From Methanolobus sediminis (lineage in GTDB: Archaea > Halobacteriota > Methanosarcinia > Methanosarcinales > Methanosarcinaceae), in assembly GCF_031312595.1 (NCBI RefSeq), contig NZ_CP133592.1:1302001-1366000 (forward strand): a stretch of DNA of 64,000 nt, in the 5' to 3' direction. Numbering within the stretch: the stretch's first letter is position 1; each line of letters begins with the position of its first letter. Below the pieces are notes generated by a model. It was not told where the DNA came from, searched no databases, and saw nothing but the letters and a program-made list of their open reading frames with translations. Position numbers and translations under genes: made by a program. Shown here one piece after another: positions 37,048 through 44,496 of this stretch.

Positions 37048-37692
37048 TTAGAGCAGGAGTTCCTTTGCCTTCAGGACAGCTTCACTTGCATTCTCTGCAT
37101 AGCAGTCTGCACCAATCTTGTCAGCCCAGTTCTGGGTTGCAGGTGCACCGCCGACCATTACCTTGATGTTGTCTCTCATGCCCTGTTCCTTGAGCATCTC
37201 AATGACATCCTTCTGACCCTGGAGGGTGGTTGTCATAAGTGCTGAAAGACCTACCATGTCTGCATTTGTCTCTTTTATCTTGTCAATAAAGTCCTGAAGT
37301 GGAACGTCTCTTCCAATGTCGTGGACTTCAAAACCAGCGGACTGAAGCATGGTTGATACAATGGACTTACCGATGTCGTGGACATCACCTTCAACGGTAC
37401 CGTTTACGATTACACCGAGTTTCTTGCTTACAGCATCTGCAGGAAGGTCTGCTTCAAGGAGCTTTACACCTGCTTCCATTGCGCCTGCTGCCATCATTAC
37501 GTGAGGAAGGAATAACTTACCTCTCTCAAAAAGGACACCGACTTCGTTCATTCCTGCTGCGAGACCCTTTTCAATGATCTCTGGTGCAGGGATTCCTTCG
37601 CCCTTTGCCTTCTCAACAGCTGCTGTTACAACATCTTTCTTACATGTGACAACAGCGTCTGCGAGTTCTTTGAACATTTCTTCATTGCTCAT
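37048..37692 (-). CDS. mtbC: Dimethylamine corrinoid protein MtbC
   Basis: A 214-residue B12 protein, partner of MtbB. Axial-His motif [15 protein letters not shown] at about residue 105, then GLSALMTTT and [16 protein letters not shown]. MtmC, MtbC and MttC in this window share this layout but differ in the N-terminal partner-binding helices. GAGGTG lies before the ATG. It is the first gene of the run to mtmB1, preceded by a 318-nt leader and promoter region. Confidence 0.95.
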   Translation of the reverse strand: MSNEEMFKELADAVVTCKKDVVTAAVEKAKGEGIPAPEIIEKGLAAGMNEVGVLFERGKLFLPHVMMAAGAMEAGVKLLEADLPADAVSKKLGVIVNGTVEGDVHDIGKSIVSTMLQSAGFEVHDIGRDVPLQDFIDKIKETNADMVGLSALMTTTLQGQKDVIEMLKEQGMRDNIKVMVGGAPATQNWADKIGADCYAENASEAVLKAKELLL

Positions 37693-38010
37693 TTGTACAC
37701 CTCATTCTTTTTTATTAGTCCTGATAATTTTTACTTTATATTGGTTTGAAATTGGGGTATAACCTGAAGGTTAATTTGCATTGTAAAACGATACATATAT
37801 ATGTTGCCTTAAAGTACACTATTTAAATGTTACTCATGTATCCTCATAGTACCTAGTATATATATTTTTCTACCATAGTGCTTTGCAAACCTTCAGGAGA
37901 ATAAATAAATATGAACAGAAGCAGATCCATTACATTCATGACCATGGGATAAGAGCCTGTAACTTCACTGCATCTGTCTACTCAACTGATTAGATTTTTC
38001 AAGTTCCTCC
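37693..38010 (-). promoter_or_regulatory. mtbC promoter and leader region
   Basis: No gene seen in about 318 nt. Minus-strand GAAAAATATATATACTAGG (37852-37870) is the TATA region. The mRNA leader would be about 150 nt. The element resembles the mttB (AAAATATAAATACTAG) and pylT promoters. Confidence 0.5.
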
Positions 38011-38160
38011 TTAGAACTGTGAAACGAATGTTCTTGCCTGCCAGAGTGCCAGTATTGCTACTATAATGATGGCAACCATCCACAATACATTAGCAGCTGG
38101 CAGAGGGGAGTTAACCCAGTAAGCATTGTAAGCTTCCATTGCAGCTTGTGTTTGTACCAT
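38011..38160 (-). CDS. 49-aa single-span membrane peptide in mttP run
   Basis: A short ORF with a strong ribosome-binding site (AAGGAGGGA, 7 nt before the ATG). The product begins MVQTQAAMEAYNAYWVNS, then has one hydrophobic span (about residues 22-43, VLWMVAIIIVAILALW) and a short basic tail ending FVSQF. It lies 14 nt after the 96-aa gene and the MttP permease gene on the same strand. By place and topology it may assist MttP or another methylamine membrane step; this is inferred. It is too short for most gene finders. Confidence 0.7.
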   Translation of the reverse strand: MVQTQAAMEAYNAYWVNSPLPAANVLWMVAIIIVAILALWQARTFVSQF

Positions 38161-38174
38161 TTTCTGTTCCCTCC

Positions 38175-38465
38175 TTATACATACATTAAACAGGCATCTG
38201 CAGCCCTTGCTCTTCCGAAATCTGTCAGTTCATACTTGTGCAAAAGGAAACCTTTCTTGTAGATACCTTCTTCATCGACCTTGACCTCAACATCCTTCAA
38301 CATTCCTCCGGATGCAAGTTCAATGATATCGAAGTTTATGGAATCCCTCTGGAAATTTCCTTTAAGGCCGTACTCTTTCTGGATCTGGCCTACAATCTCG
38401 TAGTTCCATTTTCCACCGTTGCACAGCTCAAGTATCCTGAATTTTATTGGGCGAGTTCCTGCCAT
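38175..38465 (-). CDS. 96-aa winged-helix-like protein next to mttP
   Basis: A small soluble protein starting at ATG 38465 (MAGTRPIKF) with GAGGTGA 5 nt upstream; the GTG at 38474 lies inside mttP. One base separates it from the mttP stop, so it is co-translated. The pattern (RPIKFRILELCNGGKWNYEI, INFDIIELASGGMLKDV, YELTDFGRARAADACL) looks like a winged helix with a C-terminal LTxxGRxRA turn. It could be a transcription regulator of the TMA genes or a permease partner. I know no named family for it. Confidence 0.7.
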   Translation of the reverse strand: MAGTRPIKFRILELCNGGKWNYEIVGQIQKEYGLKGNFQRDSINFDIIELASGGMLKDVEVKVDEEGIYKKGFLLHKYELTDFGRARAADACLMYV

Positions 38466-38466
38466 T

Positions 38467-39513
38467 TCAGTCACCTCTCAAAGATTCCATTTCACCGGTG
38501 TCTTCAGAGAACATGATTGAGCTACCTCCCAGACAGAGTGCACCTCCCAGAAGGATAGTCCATGCAGGGACATCTCCGAAGAAAAGGAAGATGAATATTA
38601 CAGCGAACAGACCATACAGGTTACCGATACCCTGACCCCTTCCAACACCGATAAGCGGGAAGGACTTATACCATGTAACGTAACAGAAACCAAAGGTGAT
38701 ACCTGCAAATATCAGTACCAGAAGTGTGAGTGGCTCAAATGCCATGAATGCATACTTGAACATTGGGAAACCAATAATTGCCAGTATAGGAACTATAATT
38801 ATCCACCAGATGATGTTCTCACCGAGGAACCTCAGTGTCAGACCAACATCAGGTTCTGCAATATCAAGACCCTTTCCTGCAATTGCACCTTCTATACCCC
38901 AACCGGCTGCTGCCATGAGACCACCAAGGTAGCCGATCCATGCAACATTTCCGCTTCCAAGCTCAGTAAGCAGTCCGCCACCGAATATGGTGATACCACC
39001 TGTAATAATGAAAGCAATACCAAGATAAGCTCTCTTTGATATCTTTTCACCATACCATTTCTGGGCAAGAATAGAACCTACAACCGGATACATAAGAGCT
39101 GCAACCGCTGCAAAAGCACCGCCAACAAATCCCATTGCGATAAATGAACCCAGAATAGCCATTGGTCCTCCGAAAATAGATGCCAGGAAGAACCACTTTG
39201 AACAGGGATGGAATTCCTTCACTGTTCTCTTCATTTCACCGAACTTACCAAGAGCACCATTCCAGACGGTAAGAGCCAGCATAACTGTTAATGCATTAAA
39301 TGCTGTGATCAAAACTGCTACGATTATAAGTGCCATACCGTCGCCGCTTCCTGCAGCGATATCAGCATACATTTCATCGAATGGGTTCAAAACCCATATT
39401 GTAGTACCGGGGATATACCACATTCCCCAGAGAACTGCACAGAAGAAAGCCCACATGTAACCATACTTGACCCTCTTCTGGTGTTCTTGCTTTTTTAAAG
39501 CTTTTAAATCCAA
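38467..39513 (-). CDS. mttP: Putative trimethylamine permease MttP (DMT/EamA-like)
   Basis: A 348-residue membrane protein with ten predicted spans, placed just downstream of mttC, as mttP is in Methanosarcina. Start is TTG 39513: GGAGG lies 8 nt upstream, and the longer ATG frame extends through that site. Aromatic-rich spans (WAFFCAVLWGMWYIPGT, WIGYLGGLMAAAGWGIEG) fit the DMT-type fold of this family. Uptake of trimethylamine is assumed from gene context in the family, not shown. A 276-nt gap separates it from mttC. Confidence 0.85.
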   Translation of the reverse strand: MDLKALKKQEHQKRVKYGYMWAFFCAVLWGMWYIPGTTIWVLNPFDEMYADIAAGSGDGMALIIVAVLITAFNALTVMLALTVWNGALGKFGEMKRTVKEFHPCSKWFFLASIFGGPMAILGSFIAMGFVGGAFAAVAALMYPVVGSILAQKWYGEKISKRAYLGIAFIITGGITIFGGGLLTELGSGNVAWIGYLGGLMAAAGWGIEGAIAGKGLDIAEPDVGLTLRFLGENIIWWIIIVPILAIIGFPMFKYAFMAFEPLTLLVLIFAGITFGFCYVTWYKSFPLIGVGRGQGIGNLYGLFAVIFIFLFFGDVPAWTILLGGALCLGGSSIMFSEDTGEMESLRGD

Positions 39514-39789
39514 AGTCAATACCTCCAATTTCAAACCTTCTAAAGTGACATGCCAGCACATGGCATGTTGATGATTCCAGACATTTCTGGAAAGTGATGC
39601 TTAAAGATGAAAACATTCAGCACCGATCAGCTGCAGTTAACATCTTTTGTGAAGTGCTGTTTGACGGAAAACTAATATTCCGTTAGCACCAATTATTTGA
39701 AGACAATAAGTGCAAAGATTGTCTTCAGATTGTGAGGATGTATGTCTAGTACATCCTCGCAACTTTTCATTCTTGTTTTGGTTCTGGTT

Positions 39790-40437
39790 TCAGAACATAG
39801 CATTAAGCTTGGAAACTACATCTGTAGCGTTCTCGCCGTAGATGTCTGCTCCGATCTTTGTTGCCCAGTCCTGTGTTACAGGTGCACCGCCGACCATTGT
39901 CTTAACGGAATCGCGGATACCTGCTTCCTTGAGCTGTTCTTCGATCTGGATCTGGCTGACCATTGTTGTGGTCATAAGAGCAGATGAACCAACGACATCA
40001 GCTTTGTTTGCTTTCACAGCTTCTACATACTTGCTGATAGCAACGTCTCTTCCAAGGTCTACAACCTTGAAACCTGCGATCTTGAGCATTGTTGCTACAA
40101 TGTCCTTACCGATTGAGTGGATATCTCCCTCGATTGTACCGATGACGATTGTACCTCTGCTTGCTGTTTCTGCACCCTTTGCTTCAAGAGCTGGTGTAAG
40201 AATAGCTACTCCTGCACTCATTGCCTCTGATGCTGCAATGACGTGTGGAAGGAATACGGTACCTGCTTCAAACTGGTCACCAACTTCGTTCATTCCTGCT
40301 GTGAAACCGTCCTGGATAAGATCTACTGGATCTACATTTGCAGCAAGACCTTCCTGTGCTGCCTCTTCTGCTGCTTCTTCATCGAAATCAAGAATAGCTG
40401 CTTTTGCTTTTGCAATAATCTCTTCTTTTGTTGCCAT
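39790..40437 (-). CDS. mttC: Trimethylamine corrinoid protein MttC
   Basis: A 215-residue corrinoid protein, partner of MttB. Axial ligand motif GDIHSIGKDIVATML, later VVGSSALMTTTMVSQ and GGAPVTQDWATKIGAD. The N-terminal helical domain is rich in Ala and acidic residues. GGAGG lies before the ATG; it follows mttB by 15 nt. Confidence 0.95.
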   Translation of the reverse strand: MATKEEIIAKAKAAILDFDEEAAEEAAQEGLAANVDPVDLIQDGFTAGMNEVGDQFEAGTVFLPHVIAASEAMSAGVAILTPALEAKGAETASRGTIVIGTIEGDIHSIGKDIVATMLKIAGFKVVDLGRDVAISKYVEAVKANKADVVGSSALMTTTMVSQIQIEEQLKEAGIRDSVKTMVGGAPVTQDWATKIGADIYGENATDVVSKLNAMF

Positions 40438-40452
40438 TTCTAAACCTCCTGT

Positions 40453-41943
40453 TTACATGCTGGCTCTGAAAGCCTTGTCAGCCTTCTCTACGACTGCCTG
40501 CATGTCCTTGAGCAGGTCAGCGTCAATTGGTTGGACTTCGTGGTTCTTCATGATGTCAACGACTTTTTCATGAGCAACCGTTGCGATGTCCTTTGCACCT
40601 GCCATTTCCCAGTCACCGTACATGAGACGGTCAATGATCATTGGGCTGGATGGGAGGTCGATGTTCTGTCTTGTTGTCTTGTGTGCAAGGAAGTTATTAC
40701 CAATACCAACCTTGTCAATAGACTCAACTGCCAATGTTTCTTCGGTTACAGGGATTCCCTGCATTGCCTTCTTTGTCATTGTGATCATATCGTTGTCAAG
40801 AACGAGCTGTTCGAGTGAGAAAGTCATACCGAGCTCAAGCATACCTGCACCGTACAGGGTGTTAGCACCTGCGAAGGCGGGAAGAATTGTTGTCATTGTC
40901 TTCTCATGACCAGCCTGGCCATCAGGTATCTTGGCATCAGCCTACGAACCAGCGACGAATGTTGGCAGACCGTAGTACTGACCGAGTTTTGCAACAGCTG
41001 CACTGATCATTCCAAGTTCTGGGGAACCTACAGGTGCTGTTCCTTTCTTAAGATCGAATGTTGTGGTGGAGCTACCATACCATACTGGTGCACCTGGCTG
41101 GACCAGCTGTGCGAGTACGATACCGGAAAGTACCTCTGCGTTGTGTGTAACGAGTGTACCTGCAAGGTGTACTGGTGATGAACCTCCTGCCATTGCCATA
41201 CTGAGTACGTTTACAGGTGTTCCGAACCTTGCACCCTTTATGATGACCTGACATGCGTTGACACTAAGCTCAAGTGGGCTTGTTGGACAGAGAAGTGTTG
41301 AGAAAATTGGCTTCTTGCGTGCTTCCTCGTCGTCGCCACCATAGTATGCTGTTGCGATCTGCTGGTAGTAGTCTACGTTCTCGCCTACAGGGTCGATGTG
41401 GTGGAAGTGCTTTGTTGTGTTCATCAGAGGGGTCAGGGTCTCGTGTACGTCCTGTGCACCCTTGCCTGCCCAGTCCCTTGCGGAAACTGCGAGTGAATAA
41501 TAGTCAATGTTTTCTGCCCAGTCACAGATCTTTGCTGTGTCTGCAAGATCCTTTTCTGTTGAGTCAACAGTGGTGTACTTGCCTGGTGCCTGGTAGTTGC
41601 ACATCTTGACACCGGTACCGAAACAGGTCCAGTGTACCTTTCCTTTGTGTTCCTGCTTTGTGTTGTGCTTCTTGTCACGTCCCCAGAGAACGAACTTTGA
41701 TGGACAGTCACGAAGTGCCCTGTTAACTACGTATTCAGGGATCTTTACTACCATTGTCTTTTCATCAACTAAACAGCCACCCTCTTTGAAGATAGCTCTA
41801 GCTTCAGCATCTGATACCTGGATACCAGTGTTTATGAAAACATCCATTGTAGCGTAGTGAAGAGCTCTAAGGTCATCTTCTGAGAAGAATTCCAGAGTTA
41901 CACCGTCTAATGGACGTCTACCTGGGTAATAGTGGTTTACCAT
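40453..41943 (-). CDS. mttB: Trimethylamine:corrinoid methyltransferase MttB (pyrrolysine-containing)
   Basis: Transfers a methyl group of trimethylamine to MttC. With the ATG at 41943 ([14 protein letters not shown]), chosen because GGAGG is 8 nt upstream, the frame is 496 codons and the in-frame TAG at 40942-40944 falls at codon 334, the known pyrrolysine position of MttB (VAGS[19 protein letters not shown]). It heads the TMA unit and is preceded by a TATA element at about 42081-42092 and a leader of about 110 nt with a hairpin. Confidence 0.96.
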
Positions 41944-41973
41944 TTTCTTAGCCTCCAATTTGAATTATGTATC

Positions 41974-41996
41974 CGGAATACCTCCAAGATATTCCG
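41974..41996 (-). promoter_or_regulatory. Hairpin with GGAGG loop in mttB leader
   Basis: Minus-strand CGGAATA-TCTTGGAGG-TATTCCG: a 7-bp stem with a 9-nt loop that contains a second GGAGG, about 30-50 nt upstream of the mttB start. It could decoy ribosomes or bind a regulator; no function is known. Confidence 0.4.
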
Positions 41997-42080
41997 AAGG
42001 ATTGAACCTGCCTTGTAAGCAGTATGTTCCTGTTTGATAGGTAGAATACGCTAGTATATAAACTTTTCTTACTAATCTAG

Positions 42081-42092
42081 TATTTATATTTT
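42081..42092 (-). promoter_or_regulatory. TATA promoter of mttB
   Basis: Minus-strand AAAATATAAATA followed by CTAGATTAG, roughly 140 nt upstream of the mttB ATG. It shares its core with sites upstream of pylT, the MtmB-like gene and hyuA2. Confidence 0.55.
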
Positions 42093-42472
42093 ACTATTGC
42101 ACGGTTTTGAGATTCAATATAAAAAGATAACGATTGATAATATTATAAGAAAATTACAAAAACACATTGCTAAACATGAATCTTTGAAGATTGACAAAAT
42201 TAAAGGTTTTTCCTTAAAATCCTAAGGATTCTTTCTCATATATGTACTTTACCATATAAAGGGGTTTTGATTTCATATTTAAGTATTTCTATTTAAGACA
42301 TATTTTGCTGTAAATTGCTAGAAATCTAACATGAATCACCCATGAATTTCTCAGGTAACTGACTAATGTCAGCATCTTGACTGAAAACAATACTATATAA
42401 TTGTTTCTATCATCCTATATCATGAAGAAATGATCCCATCATAAAACATGTCTATTGATAACTATTTTTTAG

Positions 42473-42485
42473 TTAACGGCGTTAA
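42473..42485. promoter_or_regulatory. Palindromic operator candidate upstream of hyuA1
   Basis: TTAACG-G-CGTTAA, a perfect 13-nt inverted repeat about 15 nt upstream of the TATA-like AAAATATATATAA (about 42498). Its core AACG-N-CGTT is shared with the longer palindrome at 59594-59612. Confidence 0.5.
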
Positions 42486-42561
42486 TTCCAGATGCACAAA
42501 ATATATATAATATAATATTGGAACTTCCACACAAATAACACAAAAATAAGGAGTTCACAAT

Positions 42562-44496
42562 ATGAGTTATAGTCTTGGCATAGATGCAGGAGGAACATAT
42601 ACAGATGCGGTCCTTCTTGATGACGAAAATGAAACTATAATCGAATCAAGTAAATCGCTTACAAGCTACCCGGACCCACTTGAAGGGATCCGTGGAGCTA
42701 TTGAAGGACTTGATCCAGACAGGCTCAAAGAAGTTAAAGTGGTTTCAGTATCAACCACCCTTTCAACTAACAGCATTCTTGAAGGAACCGGATCACCTGT
42801 GGCGCTTATACTCATCGGGAACTTCGATATCAAAGAAGAACTCCCAACTAATCACTATTTGCAGGTAAAAGGAGGACACGACCACAATGGAATCGAAACA
42901 AATCCCCTTGATACTGAATCAATAAAAGAGTTCGTCCTTAAAGTCAAAGATAATGTATCAGCATTTGCAATATCATCATACTTCAGCGTCAGGAATCACG
43001 ACCATGAACTCTGTGCCAAGGACATAATTACAGAACTCACCGGCCTTCCTGCGGTTTGCAGCTATGAACTCTCACAGGACCTCGGTGCATTTGAAAGAGC
43101 TGTTACAGCATTCCTAAACGCCCAACTGATACCTGTAACAGAAAGGTTCATGACAACAGTTGAAGCTGAGATCAAGTCAAGAGGAATTGATGCAAAGGTA
43201 TTCATGCTCAAATGTGATGGCTCTGTTATTGGAATACAAAATGCCCTGAAAAAACCTATCGAATCCATATTTTCAGGTCCTGCAGGAAGTCTTGTAGGAG
43301 CATCATTCCTTGCAAAAAGTGAGTCCTGCGCAGTTATTGATGTCGGAGGAACCAGCACCGATATTTCAGTTATCTACAACGGTGTACCGGAAATGAGTGA
43401 TGCCGGTGCTGTTGTAGGAGGATGGAAAACAAGGGTTAAAGCAATAAAAATGGAAACTTCAGCCATGGGAGGAGACAGCCATGTCTGGGTTAAGGGAAAA
43501 GACATCAACATTGGTCCCAGAAGGGTTATTCCCCTGTGCAGGGCTGCTGTACTCTACCCTGATTTCCTTGAGCAGCTCAAAGCAAATCCGATTCCATCTA
43601 AAATGAGACTTGGTATCAATTACCAGCCAACCAAGTTCTATCTCAGGACTGACTACCAGGCAATAGAAGCAAGTCCTGAAGAAATGGAAGTCCTTGGAGC
43701 CGTAAAGAAGGAGCCAACATCAACAACCGAGATCTTCAACCGCATAAAGAAATACCCTGCAAGCAAGATATTTGACAGCCTTATCCAGAAAAGACTGCTG
43801 CAGCCAATCGGATTTACACTAACCGATGCACTTCATGTGCTTGGAGAATACACAGAAAGAAATGTGGAAGCTGCTAACGTGGGTGCGGACATGCTTGGTT
43901 CTATTGTTGATATGGACAGGCAGGAGTTTGCCAGATATATCAAGAGAGAGTTTTCAAAGAACATGGCATGCGACCTTGTTTCATTCTTCCTTGAAGGAGT
44001 TGAGAAAACTGAGATCAGGAAGATATTTGATATTCAGTCACCTGCTAAGTTTAAGATAGAGGTCCCGATTGTATTGATAGGTGGACCTGTTAGTGCTTTT
44101 GTGAAGGAGATGCAGGAAATACTTGATGCAGAGATCATCCTTCCTGAATATTCCAATGTCGGAAATGCTGCCGGTGCACTTGCTGCAAAAGGTATCAGGA
44201 GATTTGAAGTACTCATAAGACCTGCATCAATGGCTGCTCCTGACTGGGAATTCCTTGTGTTCTCCGAACACGGAAGGAGCAACTTCTATGAGTATCAGGA
44301 AGCTCTGGACTATGCAGTCAATCTCGGAGAAACTACTGTGTTGAGTTATATGAAGGATGCCGGGCTTGATTCCAACCACATAAAAATAGATGTGAAAAAA
44401 GAAGAAGTGATTCCCCAGGGTTGGAAAACTCCTATGGAAACAAAGTTAGTAATCCTTGGAGTTGGAAATAGAAATACAGAACAGGAGTGCTGTTAA
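42562..44496 (+). CDS. HyuA-family (hydantoinase/oxoprolinase) ATPase-fold protein 1
   Basis: A 644-residue protein of the hydantoinase A/oxoprolinase family, an ASKHA-fold ATPase that in characterised members opens amide rings with ATP. Phosphate motif 1 is GIDAGGTYTDAVLLDD at the N-terminus; motif 2 is CAVIDVGGTSTDISVI near residue 255; ELSQDLGAFERAVTAFLNAQ and PIESIFSGPAGSLVGASFL are family hallmarks. Residues beyond about 350 diverge from classic HyuA, with a possible small helical insert. No HyuB partner is found. It is divergent from mttB, and a role in methylamine metabolism, such as releasing an amine or activating a corrinoid, is only inferred. GGAG precedes the ATG. Confidence 0.8.
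   Translation: MSYSLGIDAGGTYTDAVLLDDENETIIESSKSLTSYPDPLEGIRGAIEGLDPDRLKEVKVVSVSTTLSTNSILEGTGSPVALILIGNFDIKEELPTNHYLQVKGGHDHNGIETNPLDTESIKEFVLKVKDNVSAFAISSYFSVRNHDHELCAKDIITELTGLPAVCSYELSQDLGAFERAVTAFLNAQLIPVTERFMTTVEAEIKSRGIDAKVFMLKCDGSVIGIQNALKKPIESIFSGPAGSLVGASFLAKSESCAVIDVGGTSTDISVIYNGVPEMSDAGAVVGGWKTRVKAIKMETSAMGGDSHVWVKGKDINIGPRRVIPLCRAAVLYPDFLEQLKANPIPSKMRLGINYQPTKFYLRTDYQAIEASPEEMEVLGAVKKEPTSTTEIFNRIKKYPASKIFDSLIQKRLLQPIGFTLTDALHVLGEYTERNVEAANVGADMLGSIVDMDRQEFARYIKREFSKNMACDLVSFFLEGVEKTEIRKIFDIQSPAKFKIEVPIVLIGGPVSAFVKEMQEILDAEIILPEYSNVGNAAGALAAKGIRRFEVLIRPASMAAPDWEFLVFSEHGRSNFYEYQEALDYAVNLGETTVLSYMKDAGLDSNHIKIDVKKEEVIPQGWKTPMETKLVILGVGNRNTEQECC

Noticed and set aside
40942-41958. mttB as two separate genes split at 40942
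   Set aside because: The stop is TAG at the exact pyrrolysine codon and both halves match one MttB protein. The same applies to mtbB at 35967 and mtmB at 34247 and 58158.
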